64,000 nucleotides of DNA from Theodoxus fluviatilis (lineage: Eukaryota; Mollusca; Gastropoda; Cycloneritida; Neritidae), in assembly GCA_034096865.1 (NCBI GenBank), contig JAWQFJ010017447.1, positions 56,564 to 120,563 on the forward strand, written 5' to 3'. The notes under the pieces are model-generated. The model worked only from the letters and a program-made list of their open reading frames with translations, made no database searches and was not told where the DNA came from. Shown here in pieces: positions 25,301-32,073 of the stretch; position 1 is the first letter of the stretch, and each line of letters opens with the position of its first letter. The position numbers were made by a program, and so were the translations under genes.

Positions 25301-28300
25301 TCCTATCTATTCAATGCCTTTAAGTCTCAGAATTACAACTACCTCGGAATTCACTTTTACGGCCACCTTTTCAGTCCCAAAACCAACAATAGCTTCACAA
25401 CTATGACCATGACTATTTTGGACAGTTTGTGGGCCTACACTATGATAGGCCAAAGAAAAAAATAGCTGTTACGGTAGCCCAACCAACCCTATTTTTGGTG
25501 CTGACCCTAAACTGGTTTTTCCCATCAGGCAAAAAAATGGGGGAAAAGGGGGATGATGACAGATTGAGTTTTATGGCTTTTTAGCCTTTGTAGGCTATGT
25601 AAGGCCATCAAGCACAAAAATCACCAGAATAGTTCCAAGTAAGCACAATTCACGATGCCCCTATTTATTCACCTCTTATGAATCGTGTAGGGAGACACGG
25701 TGGGTCTATTCTTTTAACCCTAACCCACAGGGCGGTGAAAAAAGGGGAAGAAATCGAAATAAATCAAATATTATATGCTGTTCCATCTTCCCTGCCATAT
25801 GATGGAATGGACAGTGTTTTACGGTCTATCAGCCTTGTAGGCTATGTAAGGCCATTAAAAGCACGAAAATCTTTAGAACAGTTTGGAGTAAACGCTAATC
25901 AAGTCAAGGTGTCCCTAGTTATTCGCCTCTTACGAATCGCGTAGGGAGACGCGATGGGTCAATTCTTACCCCGAACCGGACCCTGCCATATGAGCACTCA
26001 CGGAATAAACTATTTAGGGGTTTTTTCAATTCAGATTTTTCAGCAAAACAGACATTTTGACTTATGTTCAATCAGATTCAGACCTCTGAAATTAAAAAAG
26101 CTCAGACCGACATATACTTAGTTACAGACCCTGTTATTTCTGGCTATGTTACTGTTACCACAACTATTTTTTTCATTTGACCTTCAAGTTGTCCATGGTT
26201 ACAAGACCAAACTCAATTACAACAATGGAGCCTACAGTGAGCATTGATCCAAGGAATTTCACAACTAGAAATGCAGTTGTATGCTCATCATTTTTCTTCA
26301 AAAACTAAAACTTAAATTTATAAATTGAGACTGACAAGTTTGCTAGAACTGTATTCACCTTTGTTCTAATACTGTTCACATCATCACTGGATTTATCACT
26401 GTTGCTAGGATTGAACTTGTAATTCGTGGACTGGACCATTTAAGTGTACAGCATTGCTCATTATTTTGCAAATGGCAGAGCACAGGTACTGCGAACTGTC
26501 ACTGCAGCAGAAGGTTGACCTTATCAAGGCCAGCACTGGTTGCGGCCAGATGCTGTACAGATGGACATTGGCAACACAAGTGCAGCACAGTCTCCGGTGC
26601 AAAGGTGAGCGTCATTTTCACTTTTGGTATTGACGGCTGTTAATGAAAATGTCAATAAAATTCATTTCCTTCATTATGACAAACACTTCGAGATCCTTGG
26701 AGCAGAGCGTCACATTTCAGAATTACAAAGAACCACTTTGAGGTAGTCCCACAGGTGGTTGTAATGCTGAGGTTTCACTGTATACCATATCAAAGATTGG
26801 ATCATATGACAGACTGAAAATACATAAAAAATTTGCCAAAGTTTGGCATCTCCCCATCTTCTACACAAATGGAACACACAAAAGATACAAATATAGTTCA
26901 AAACTGTTGAGGGTAGTTAACTGCAGAAAAATCATTAAATGATAATGACCTACAAGGCAGATATAGTGTGGTAGGGATTGAAATCCTCAGCAGGCTGTTC
27001 GGGTTGCCTCCCCCTAGACCACGACGTCATCACGTGGGGACAGTCGCTGCTATAAGAGTTGAAGCTGCGCGGGGAGAGAGGAGATTCGACTACCTGATTG
27101 ATTGATTACTTGCTTGTGACACTGTCCTGCTACAAGCCTTCGGAGACCGGCCACGAACACTTACTACGGTAAGTGCTTGTATGCACACTCTCGAGAATGA
27201 GAGTGCGAGCTTGTAGCTGGCTTGTGTGGCGAGCATGTGGCAGCCTGTGGGGTGTCAGTCTCCTCACAACATCCCTACCCCCTTTGCACGAATGGTTGAA
27301 CCTGTGCGTTCGGCCGCTACCACAATAGCATGCCAAAGTATGGACAAAACAACTTTGAAATTGTAGGTAGATAGACTTGGAATAAAGAGAGAGGCACGTC
27401 CTAACAAAGGACAAAACAACTTTGAAATTGTAGGTAGATGGAATAAAGAGAGAGGTACGTCCTAACAAAGGACAAAACAACTTTGAAATTGTAGGTAGAT
27501 AGACTTGGAATAAAGAGAGAGGTACATCCTAACAAAGGACAAAACAACTTTGAAATTGTAAGTAGATAGATTTGGAATAAAGAGAGAGGTACGTCCTAAC
27601 AAAGCATATACAGAACTGTTTGCCCCACCCCCGAGTGCATGTTCAGCTCAGTTCTTTGTGACAGAGCCACAAATTTAGCAAAATCTTTCATTTGTGAGAT
27701 AGACAAAAGGCTGGATTTGGGAAGATTAAGCATTTTTACATAGCAAAGTTCAATAGGTACTGTATTGGCTCATGGTGTAGAAGCAAGACCTACTTTTGCG
27801 ACAAGCAGTGTAGTTGATCTTTCCGGTGCGAAAGTCAAACGTGCTCAGGTCATAAGTGTCCCCAAGATGTCTGGCCAGCTGTGGCTTGTTTCGGATTTTG
27901 ATTCCATCAGGGCTGAAACAAAGATCACATCTAGGCAAGACCTGTCAGAAAAGTTAAAGAGAACAGATGAGTAGAGCATAACTGGTCACTAGAGTATTAG
28001 TATTAATTCAAACACATACATGTGCTTTATCATATGGTAGAGCTAGTTAAAGACTTTTCTGGCCTTAACATCTTAATTCTTGAATATTAACTGTATTATT
28101 ATCTCTTTTCTTTTTAGAGAAAGCATTTACTTACAGCAAATAGTAACAAGCAGAATAAAGCAAAGAATTTGTTTCCTAGCCTTTGAAAGATCAAGACTGT
28201 ATAAACTAATAATTTTCTCTTAAACCTTTGGTCTGAAATTATTTCAGCCAACACACACAATGCTATTGCTAGTCAAAGGTCTATCATGCACAGTCAAGCA

Positions 28301-28589
28301 ACACTGCAGACTTTCTCTCCTTTCAGATTTGTCAGAACTAGCTACTCCCTCTGAAACAACACCAATAATGGCTAAAACCTTGACTGCCATCAGCATTCCA
28401 TGGCAATAAGAATTTTCAATTCAGCAAGTAACACTGCCACACACCTCATATGATACAGCACTGACCTGATGTAGACAACGCAAGTCTTCCTAGCAGAAAG
28501 ACCCTTTCTCCATACATACTCCTCTCTCCTCCATCCCAGAGGCAGTATACCATCTCTGATAAAAATTTCTTTTTTTCTTCTGCTTCCAT
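5294..28589 (-). CDS. mbd2/3: MBD2/3-like gene, downstream copy (five exons)
   Basis: Exons on the minus strand: 28589-28466, 27912-27794, 17712-17570, 8012-7922 and 5538-5294. All internal junctions are GT-AG and phases match (2, 1, 0, 1). The family (MBD2/MBD3) binds CpG DNA and recruits the NuRD deacetylase and remodeller in the nucleus. Seen in order: MBD domain (GW..REE, then SPDGIKIRNKPQLARHLG), the LPIRQTASIFKQPVT block, the LYWEKRLQGL block, and a C-terminal SEDDIRRQE coiled coil, which binds p66/GATAD2 in relatives. The ORF would be about 240 residues. The first exon needs one extra base in an A7 run to join its ATG to the rest, so this is either a sequence error or an early pseudogene. 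Three of four canonical methyl-CpG contact positions are changed. Introns are swollen with transposons. Confidence 0.85.
5664..5751 (+). repeat. (GA)n microsatellite
   Basis: About 40 uninterrupted GA units within intron 4 of the downstream MBD gene. Arg-Glu and Glu-Arg repeats in ORFs here are translated microsatellite. Confidence 0.97.
6215..7070 (+). mobile_element. AGGTCA-rich interspersed element, copy 1
   Basis: An ~855-bp element beginning GACTCACATGCGAAGC and ending GCATGTGAGTCGTATGGGC...CTTCTTGT, so its ends share the inverted 11-mer GACTCACATGC. The interior has no conserved coding frame and carries many TCAAGGTCA/TGACCTTGA motifs. Five related copies lie in this window. A polymorphic CCGTCCGTCCG run follows the 5' end. 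It is probably a non-autonomous DNA transposon. Confidence 0.85.
7113..7395 (+). repeat. 36-bp minisatellite, 8 units
   Basis: The unit contains ATAATGTGACTTGTTCCAG and repeats eight times; the last unit lacks three bases. As 36 is a multiple of 3, a repeated 12-residue peptide (HNVTCSSSGKPR) is open throughout, but there is no start context or domain to support a gene. Confidence 0.95.
7619..7860 (+). CDS. Possible exon of a membrane protein
   Basis: The open frame follows a good acceptor (GATGTTTCTTTTCATAG) and ends in a consensus donor (GAGCAA/GTGAGT). It encodes about 80 residues: a long hydrophobic stretch rich in Gly, Leu, Phe and Cys that could form two membrane spans, then a polar segment with NAGLDPSDQ and an acidic-amide tail. 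I do not recognise the family. It lies in intron 4 of the minus-strand MBD gene, so it would belong to another, plus-strand gene. No partner exons were found. Confidence 0.3.
7922..8012 (-). CDS. mbd2/3: MBD2/3 downstream copy, exon 4
   Basis: A 91-bp exon between acceptor TCCTGCAG and donor GTGGGT. It encodes LYWEKRLQGLRAYDISKEMI followed by QPMDLPRNVQ. This corresponds to the family's LFWEKRLQGLSASD block. It ends in phase 1, completing a Gly codon with exon 5. Confidence 0.93.
8142..8400 (-). mobile_element. AGGTCA-rich element, copy 2 (truncated)
   Basis: Minus-oriented copy of the family at 6215-7070, starting ACAAGAAGGGCAAAGCCCAT. Only about 260 bp of its 3' part remain; it breaks off after ACCATGAGATATA into unrelated sequence. 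Confidence 0.85.
8560..9087 (-). pseudogene. Decayed ORF fragment, hAT-like composition
   Basis: Two overlapping minus-strand frames (8848-9087 and 8565-8906) read as one protein broken by a frameshift near 8890. The second part contains KRPLINKLLDEQERLMTEFW and a downstream FARFL/LCELVLKK segment. The style (Lys/Leu-rich helices after a DEQ motif) recalls proteins encoded by BED-finger hAT-like elements in invertebrates. It is too short and broken for firm assignment. Confidence 0.35.
9560..9842 (+). repeat. (CA)n microsatellite cluster
   Basis: Two long CA tracts (about 9560-9660 and 9735-9845) with ACACATAC interruptions, within intron 3 of the downstream MBD gene. Confidence 0.95.
10516..10715 (-). 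pseudogene. Penelope-like element fragment
   Basis: The minus frame reads LVSFTRNANVSLNDLKLKS and then PPQCKTCFF. This is the linker of Penelope-like polymerases, where an FTRN/YKRNANL motif precedes a KCKTCPF motif just upstream of the GIY-YIG endonuclease. The complete-looking relative at 46.3-47.5 kb has the same pair of motifs. Neither the reverse transcriptase nor the endonuclease is present here. Confidence 0.6.
10760..10960 (+). repeat. SINE-like repeat, copy 1
   Basis: A ~190-bp repeat with GTTTTACGGCCTATCAGCC, TAGGCTATATAAGGCCATTA, GTCCCTAGTTATTCGCCTCT and a GGGTCAATTCTTACCCC tail. It is preceded by GGATGGATGGATGG. Other copies lie at 13.66, 13.92, 25.57, 25.80 and 56.5 kb. No coding capacity. 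Confidence 0.85.
11338..11380 (+). repeat. Telomere-like TTAGGG tract
   Basis: Degenerate GGTTAGGGTTA repeats over about 40 bp inside intron 3. Interstitial, not a chromosome end. Confidence 0.7.
12305..12906. mobile_element. Foldback element nested in element A
   Basis: Arms of about 180-190 bp run inward from ACGTGCACCGGCGCTATCGG at the left and its complement at the right, both passing through ATCAAACTACGGCGATTTGA. They flank a unique loop of ~230 bp. It splits the BED-finger coding sequence, so it is younger than element A. Confidence 0.8.
12928..13197 (-). pseudogene. BED zinc-finger fragment of element A
   Basis: The 89-residue minus frame shows C-x2-C in VCSACLDD, then SHGRKSDCRKHVETKKHK with the closing H-x5-H of a BED finger. 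BED fingers bind DNA in hAT transposases. The catalytic part is absent. Confidence 0.7.
13655..13785 (+). repeat. SINE-like repeat, copy 2 (partial)
   Basis: Matches the second half of the 10760-10960 repeat (AATAGTTTAGAGTAA, GATGTCCCTATTTATT, CCAACCTACAGGGGG). Diverged and 5'-truncated. Confidence 0.7.
13918..14105 (+). repeat. SINE-like repeat, copy 3
   Basis: Nearly full copy, starting GGATGGATGGATGGAGTTTT and ending GGGTCAATTCTTATCCC. Confidence 0.85.
14370..15037. repeat. 66-bp minisatellite, 10 units
   Basis: Ten nearly identical units containing GAACAAGGACTGCAATATGT. Since 66 is divisible by 3, it is open on both strands (252 codons plus, 238 minus), with a 22-residue repeat each way. 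No homology is recognised and there are no splice or start features, so I treat it as a tandem repeat and not a gene. Confidence 0.93.
15082..15180 (+). repeat. Telomere-like TTAGGG tract
   Basis: Degenerate GGGTTAGGGTTT and GTTAGGGGTTAGGG units over ~100 bp, directly after the 66-bp array. Confidence 0.7.
15485..17369 (-). mobile_element. hAT-like element B (BED-finger family)
   Basis: Ends are CAGACCTGTTTACC and GTAAACAGGTCTG. The flanks TGTTTG (15479-15484) and AGTTTG (17370-17375) are a 6-bp duplication with one mismatch. On the minus strand, from the ATG near 16712, a broken frame resembles the BED leader of element C (acidic start, PPTKKKK basic run). It then hits a stop and a frameshift before the finger. 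The left half is filled with TATTGCGGG-type repeats (15590-16480) and the right half with inverted GCGCTTGCAAGC-type blocks (16760-16980). Confidence 0.75.
15590..16480 (+). repeat. Degenerate repeats around GCTATTGCGGG
   Basis: At least five imperfect units, each with CCGCTATTGCGGGA, TCAAAAGTTCTTAAGGCCAT and CCTAAAACGCCTAAAAA, spaced irregularly at 100-270 bp, inside element B. Confidence 0.85.
17570..17712 (-). CDS. mbd2/3: MBD2/3 downstream copy, exon 3
   Basis: A 143-bp exon between acceptor GTATTGCAG and donor CAG/GTCGGT. It encodes LRHESSLVLPIRQTASIFKQ then PVTVIRNHTDSQTKTD. The LPIRQTASIFKQPVT stretch is the hallmark of MBD2/3 outside the MBD. The length equals the matching exon of the upstream copy (40144-40286). 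Confidence 0.95.
17859..18102. repeat. Left inverted terminal repeat of DIRS-like element
   Basis: Starts with a 26-bp AT-rich tip, then GTTTTCCTGACATAC and ACCAGTAGACAAAACTGAGG. From there it is an inverted near-identical copy of 24763-24981 through CACGTCACTTTTCGAC. Confidence 0.85.
18160..18255. repeat. Internal complementary region
   Basis: Its first part (TTGTCTACTGGTAAGTATGT to TTTCTTAAA) is the complement of the left tip. Its second part, starting GTTTTCCAAACATACTGTAC at 18216, is the complement of the right tip. It thus equals the junction of the two ends of a circular form. Confidence 0.75.
18316..21636 (-). CDS. DIRS-type tyrosine recombinase ORF, split by insertion
   Basis: The recombinase inserts circular DNA copies into the genome by strand exchange. 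The N-terminal part (21636-20279) ends with a SAM-like core-binding region: STNRNYSAKWSVWVQFC, LADFLSHLF, NYRSAV. The catalytic part (18967-18316) shows the conserved Arg in ARRIGDIHALS, H-x-x-R in HEVRK, the Trp in AAFWRSD and the nucleophile Tyr in TNHYLRD, matching DIRS recombinases. A 1305-bp hAT-like element with duplicated GGTTCA separates them. Removing it together with one duplicate rejoins the frame at TTFEP-LKSCTIKRL. The ORF overlaps the gag-like ORF by 170 bp in another frame. Its first ~300 residues are Ser/Pro/Arg-rich without recognised domains. Confidence 0.8.
19256..19325 (+). repeat. (CA)n microsatellite
   Basis: A CA tract inside element C. Confidence 0.95.
19400..20026 (-). 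CDS. BED zinc-finger protein of element C
   Basis: An open frame of 208 residues. It has an acidic leader (HETDDECEDGPP), a basic VAKKRYVQKW segment, then a BED finger with C-x2-C (FCQVCESHF) and H-x5-H (DRHVKTAMHK). A Ser-rich linker (PSTSSSTSS) and a short helical tail follow. This is the N-terminal DNA-binding part of a hAT-type protein; the RNase-H-like catalytic domain and dimerisation region are absent. The methionine near 19893 (MSGHKRNHE), rather than the first in the frame, is the more likely start by analogy with element B. Confidence 0.6.
   Translation of the reverse strand: MALCLNWANENSQRTEPYRKCIGESSCKLLTCEILQASHMQNFESMSGHKRNHETDDECEDGPPTSKVVAKKRYVQKWRPEYQTSFPSLCKSKDFGPTHAFCQVCESHFQISHGGRNDCDRHVKTAMHKEREKTVKERAKAPKITEFFHGPSTSSSTSSESKLGVIRAEALMCQLIANSNLSLSSADYLTKLFKEMFPDSKIAASKPF
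21467..24373 (-). CDS. Gag-like ORF of DIRS-like element
   Basis: An open frame of 968 codons from the ATG at 24373 (MASRPHTSIVSLPGRD). The frame is open further upstream, but that part is hydrophobic and is probably chance. It is rich in Ser, Arg and Pro. Residues around 230-400 hold four imperfect repeats with NRLGQNPRRFGQ, seen in DNA as units at about 23210-23710. The C-terminal third is more ordered: LASLALHVRGQLACMARDRV is in the style of DIRS Gag. It ends in a GRGRGS-type basic tail. Presumably it packages the RNA or DNA intermediate in the cell. No YxDD polymerase motif, RNase H or methylase signature was found. Confidence 0.6.
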   Translation of the reverse strand: MASRPHTSIVSLPGRDINDKVVREDGSASLSASVMATGTGGKSSLSLQKGKSATSVPSSSSPRKTRKSTSQSGKSARSRASLAVVPGGASVGTVSPFDSLSLPGTLSLSAPANLVEEPALAPHAGAACLLHLSTSARISASELSSQAPAESFPSTSQLPLPAREAVVPSASAHDRYRVKNLLIRQARVDSRRSPFRSVRRDLSPGSDSPGWSGQESQDGRSVATNRLGQNPRRFGQPPVCIPRRSAARSGVGPASPRQESRYRQSIASNRLGLAPQRFGQHAASLPRRSAVRPVDRASSCGSESRFRHSIATTRPGQNPRRCGRHAASFPRGSADHSEDRAFSSGSPAPGPSSWASRSRRSIATDRLGQNPRRFGQHAASPPRRSDHRLHPDDWLDRSDRASDLARQWSSDIDARSFSDDERDRWAQAPQPDYARPMPDSRPTREPRRDPYRRSHVSTDSGLLRRLAARLLSSTRPGSGSRASLTAHGRAQRSAGQPLPVFLPGASPQASLVQRALPLSSVSRLRRSVSSSPSDVGATDLPASDSEVDSGGDLGSAIPAEGQKSASDLLRLHRQSVLSSVAKFTDDLALRTVSSSGTATQARLAGFMLSAPPTQVPELLFSADMLTRSSIMDLTLRSSKATFSTGSVPRDVVPVLANSFPWSTTFSQPGVFRPVHAPWIVQLPDDRLPFQSFSKPVPQDVARLSAATASRGSVKAIPAVTFDSKSFSQLEKASSEMVKGCSLIGTFLATLTPTIALPHDGYSSGFQLLPRQRIDQDAVGSLLYALDHTYSHLASLALHVRGQLACMARDRVLSSTDFLESDVRQLRSLPLVAQAMFPADKLDDCLKRLVSDAMRPVPPSAHPQPVPAAGFSGKRQSHSKRKYQGPSESGGKVSRTDSHSRIPSSSQARLSPSGAGRGTQSRQFDPPLGVQRGHSTRAVAASGRGSRKRRGGRGRGSYPSLSHQREYFQ
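24763..24981. repeat. Right inverted terminal repeat of DIRS-like element
   Basis: Inverted copy of 17885-18102, with the first ~20 bases of the tip differing (GTTTTCCAAACATACTGT versus GTTTTCCTGACATACTTA when read inward). Confidence 0.85.
25067..25271. mobile_element. hAT-like MITE D
   Basis: A 205-bp element with ends CAGACCTGTGCACC and GTGCACAGGTCTG and a perfect 6-bp duplication TTACCA (25061-25066, 25272-25277). Subterminal ATCGTACATTGTACGATTTT matches the style of element A, its probable parent family. No coding capacity. Confidence 0.88.
25566..25740 (+). repeat. SINE-like repeat, copy 4
   Basis: GTTTTATGGCTTTTTAGCC, TAGGCTATGTAAGGCCATCA and GTCCATT-type tail, diverged from 10760-10960. 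Confidence 0.75.
25803..25980 (+). repeat. SINE-like repeat, copy 5
   Basis: Closer copy: GTTTTACGGTCTATCAGCC to GGGTCAATTCTTACCCC, lying only 60 bp after copy 4 in the same orientation. Confidence 0.82.
26472..26605 (+). pseudogene. CENP-B/Tigger-type HTH fragment
   Basis: The plus frame from ATG 26473 reads MAEHRYCELSLQQKVDLIKA and then a TLATQVQHSLRCKGE segment. This follows the pipsqueak/CENP-B N-terminal helix-turn-helix (LSLKQKVELI...GKTQVQSILKRK) of pogo/Tigger transposases and their domesticated relatives. A GT follows the Lys-Gly codon, so it might be an exon end. The DDE domain is not found nearby; probably a relic. Confidence 0.45.
26967..27290 (+). promoter_or_regulatory. LTR-like promoter segment
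   Basis: Begins TGTGGTAGGGATTG and ends near CATCCCTACC, an imperfect inverted pair. In between: a CGTCATCACGTG box, a TATAAGAG box at about 27052, a purine-rich leader and a strong donor TACTACG/GTAAGTG at ~27171. It looks like a solo LTR or other transposon promoter. No second LTR or target duplication was found. Confidence 0.3.
27334..27605. repeat. ~67-bp tandem repeat, 4 units
   Basis: GGACAAAACAACTTTGAAAT and GGAATAAAGAGAGAGGTACG recur four times; one unit lacks ~8 bp (TAGACTTG). Confidence 0.93.
27794..27912 (-). CDS. mbd2/3: MBD2/3 downstream copy, exon 2 (MBD core)
   Basis: A 119-bp exon between acceptor TTTGTTTCAG and donor AAAA/GTAGGT. It encodes PDGIKIRNKPQLARHLGDTY then DLSTFDFRTGKI, the second half of the MBD. 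The Arg equivalent to MBD3 Arg44 (the IRNK arginine) is kept. It is 119 bp, the same as the matching exon of the upstream copy. Confidence 0.95.
28466..28589 (-). CDS. mbd2/3: MBD2/3 downstream copy, exon 1 with frameshift
   Basis: It encodes LPLGWRREEYVWRKGLSARK and TCVVYI and ends in phase 2 at a GTCAGT donor, so the joined codon is Ser as in the family (YI-SPDG). The homologous start ATG at 28589 is one base out of frame. An A7 run between them would restore the frame if it were A8. The Arg, Asp and Tyr/Phe that contact methyl-CpG (MBD3 positions 22, 32 and 34) are Trp, Cys and Val here. Confidence 0.75.
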
Positions 28590-28599
28590 TAAAGTTTCC

Positions 28600-29752
28600 T
28601 TTTATTCATTAGCTTCCATGCTGACATAACCACAGCAGCAACAGAACACACATCTGAGAATGGGGCGGCAGAGAACTGAGTAGCGGTTGAATCAAGTTCA
28701 GTGATATTCAAAGCTCACAGAGGGAGTGAACTGAACCTTGAAAACCACTCCTAGCATGTGGGGATGAACAATGATCAGCTGACATATCCTTGCACAGGTA
28801 TGTAGAAAGATTATCACTGACACAATCATCTCTAGTCTTATATAAAACAAGAGTTATCACGACTATTCTAATTAGACTAATAAAGGCAGTGCAAACTTGT
28901 TGCTATTCTGTGATAATGCAGATGACTTCATATGTGTATGTTTGTTCGTGATCTAATGTCAGGTTTTCAAGTGACAAATCGTCAATATTCTTCTGCAATA
29001 CATTTCATTAAATGCATCATTTACTTGACAGAGTAATCATGCTTTTGGCGAGATGGATTAGTCGGTGCATTTGTTAATGCAGTACAGCTTTGCAGCACAA
29101 ACACAGTAGAAGTGCCACACCTCACCACCTGAGTAGCAAAAGCAGTAGAGTACCTACCCTGTCTTTGGCATGATTATAGGTAAATTGGTGGGGTTCTATC
29201 AGGCAAACTCACTGTCAGACTGTGTTTTCTATGGACTAATGGAGTGAAGCATTTAGACCACGAAGAGCTGATTGGTACCGGTTGTAATTATGGACGTAGG
29301 TGTTCCAAGTTCAAAGGTAAATAGTTTTTCTTAATAATAAATTTTGAGTTAAAACTCCATGGTTTTGTGGAGTTTGATGTCTCCTGTGTTTTTTTTATGT
29401 GCTTATTGTGCTTAAACGCTTTCATTTCATAGTGATTTCATTGTTCACAAGTAAATGTTTGTCTGAATAAGCACATTTCATAATTATTTAATCAATTGAT
29501 TTTGATTGCAGTGTTAAAAATATATTTAAAGATCTCCAGTTCACTTTGATAAGTCATTTAGAGTTAAGAAGCTTTCTGTGGGTGAAAGAATGTTCAAATA
29601 CTTGCATTAATAGAGGTGCTTCTTTTTGAGAATGTTGCTACATCCTAATGGCAACATTCATTAATTAATCATGTAAAATAATAAGTGAACTTCAAATTCA
29701 TTATATTATGCTTGACATTATTTATATCAATAGCCCTAGTCATAACCTTTGC

Positions 29753-29813
<61 letters not shown>

Positions 29814-30660
29814 TTGCATGTAGCTAAAAAAAATCTTAAGTTATGCAAGTTTTTGTGGTCTGGTGTAAGTAATTCGGTCACGCAGTTTCTATTGTTTTCT
29901 ATACTATTATTTAGTATTAAAAAAGGCTGAATTTTATTCCACAAAAAATAACTTTTGAACAAATCGACCTACAGCATTCATTCTTATACCATTGGAAGGG
30001 TCTTTTCATGATCTGTTCAATGATATTGATAGCAATTTTATTATCATCGGGGTTTGTGGTGATTTGTTGTTGTTGTTGTTTCTATTTCGGGGGGGGGGGG
30101 GGTGTCACACATGCCTAAGCAATGTAGCGTTGGAGAACACGCGGCGAGTTCAGCAACTACTTCGTATATATATTTTGAATTACAGCAGCTCGAAGTATGG
30201 ACTTCGTTACGTTGTCGCCATTTTCGTTGTCTCGCAGATTTCGTTATGGCCCACTTTTATGATTAAATATCTGCCTGGGGGAAAGGCTTGAACAAGCTGT
30301 CTCGAGAAAATGAAATATAAATAATATGTTATTATTTGTGAGGGTACAGTGCCTGTAGGTAAACAGCAAATTTTACATGTGCACATTTTTTGGTAAAAAG
30401 CGTCATGACTTAGTGAAATATCATACAAGAATGACTTAAATTCACTGTAATCAGCACATGAAAAGCTCTTTCAGAATACTTCATCAGCAAAACACTGAGT
30501 TCACTTTTTTAGGCATTTGAAATACCTTTTAGAATGCTCACAACAACATCTTGAGTTCCACTGGCGCAGTGGCGTCAGTGCAGCAAGAGTTAGTCCTCTT
30601 GGACTGGCCACTGACAGCTGAACATAAAACGATATCATGAACAGAATACAATAATAGACA
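28600..30660. other. Non-coding stretch between first-exon copies
   Basis: AT-rich DNA with no recognisable exon. It has a (TA)n tract at 29754-29810 and a G run at ~30090-30102. Open frames here are short and without domains. Confidence 0.5.
29754..29810. repeat. (TA)n microsatellite
   Basis: About 28 TA units. Confidence 0.97.
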
Positions 30661-30667
30661 TGTATAC

Positions 30668-30775
30668 CTGATATAGTAAACCCGTTTTCCCTGCAGAGAG
30701 GCCTTTCCTTCTAACAAACTCCTCTCTCCTCCATCCAGGTGGCAGCTCCGCAAGGCTTTTCCCTTTGGCTTCCAT
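30668..30775 (-). pseudogene. Orphan MBD2/3 first exon
   Basis: From ATG 30775 it encodes MEAKGKSLAELPPGWRREEF then VRRKGLSAGKT, clearly the N-terminal half of an MBD2/3 domain, with the Arg22-equivalent kept. The next bases code VYYI in a different frame before a GTATAC donor. One or two bases are therefore missing in the GGGAAAACGGG stretch. At 108 bp its phase does not fit the family's exon 2. No other exons of a third gene lie between it and 28.6 kb, so it is a relic or a damaged alternative first exon of the downstream gene. Confidence 0.75.
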
Positions 30776-30823
30776 TGTGGGGCATAGAAAGGAAGTGGAT
30801 GTCTGAGTTTTCGCACATGCGCG

Positions 30824-30832
30824 TTTTATATA
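30824..30832 (-). promoter_or_regulatory. TATA box of orphan MBD first exon
   Basis: TATATAAAA on the minus strand, about 50 bp before the ATG at 30775 and followed by a CGCGCATGTGCG palindromic element. Confidence 0.45.
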
Positions 30833-31321
30833 AAAGTCAACATCCGGCTTGGCTTTGCGCTATTTTTGCCATCTGCTCCTAGCGTGTAAAACTAAAAGAA
30901 CGTTGTTATTCTACACAGTTTTTGTCTGAATACTTCTATTTTCATACGTAAATTTTCTTTAATATTCTGAAGGAAGCAAGTACATTGATTAATCACAATT
31001 TTAGGAAGAGTATATATGCAAAGATCTATGCATGCTGAGTAGTCAGTAACATTTTGGTGATCTCCCCTTGTGCGAGTTTTCGCGAGGAACCTGAGTTAGC
31101 TACGGTAGGGTCACTGCGCATGTCTGGTTACTTTCTTCGCGGAAACGCTGTTCAGTTGTGTCCAGTCGCAACCCAGGCAACAAGATGGCGACAGCCTTGG
31201 CTGATGTGTTGCGAATTTACTGTTGTGAAGAATTAATTGACGAATCTGTGCAATCTGTTGAGTTTTGGGGCTGAAATTTGAATGAAATTAGAAGCAAGCT
31301 GTGCTGGGATGTATTTAGGCC

Positions 31322-31366
31322 GATTGGGGAGGGGGGCGGGGGGGGGGGGGGGGGGGGGGGGGGAGC
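31322..31366 (+). repeat. Poly-G tract
   Basis: A run of ~40 G with one C interruption. A G-quadruplex-prone and assembly-fragile site. Confidence 0.95.
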
Positions 31367-31783
31367 GTGGTTTTTATCCCTGCGCTGCTGAAAGTCAGAA
31401 ATCGCACCCAAACTCACGTTGACCTCATTTCTTCCCAAAATAAACATCACTGCTAAAATAAAATGCATTAAAACCAAGACAGTATCCAACCCAGTATCCT
31501 TAATTTTTGAAAGGTTAATTGATTTACAACAATTGTGTTCTCACAATCCGTAACTTTGTGAAAAAACATTTGCAGAAGTTTCTCTCCTCGCCATGGCAGC
31601 CATCTTGGAACTGGAGTGAACGTACGCTGGGGCCAAGGTTGAACTTTGGTTAACCGGTGACGTCACTCCGGTCGTACCGTAGCGAGTTTTTGCGACCTCC
31701 GGTTCGACTCGAGTCACTATAGTTGACGCGAAAACTCGCTCCTTGTGTCTTTGGCGCTAGCTGTTTGTGGAGATTTTAGTTCA

Positions 31784-32073
31784 GTTCAGCAGCAGTCTTA
31801 CCCTGAGATGGGTTGTTGAGGCACCACTGATGACTTTCGGACAATCTTCCTCCATGTATTCAAAGGGGGCCTCCAAAACCCTAAACTTTTAATGGTAACG
31901 TGCTTTAAAAATAATTAAAGAAACCGACCAATCGAAACTCCTGACCCTGCTACACCGTAGCAGAGATGAAGCAGAGTGCACGGAACGCAGGGTTTAGTTC
32001 AGTTCAGCAGCAGTCTTACCCTGAGATGGGTTGTTGAGGCACCACTGATGACTTTCGGACAATCTTCCTCCAT
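31784..32073. repeat. 75-bp direct duplication
   Basis: The block beginning TTCAGTTCAGCAGCAGTCTT and ending AATCTTCCTCCAT occurs at 31784-31858 and 31999-32073. The second copy continues into the non-LTR tail at 32016-32230. Confidence 0.9.

Noticed and set aside
28999..29060. Possible tRNA-derived SINE head (GGCGAGATGGATTAGTCGGT...)
   Set aside because: Only a weak A-box resemblance; no B box at proper spacing and no second copy in the window.
31184..31275. Short ORF with a strong AACAAGATGGCG start (MATALADVLRIYCC...)
   Set aside because: Good initiation context but only 29 codons and no clear donor; a promoter is possible but unsupported.
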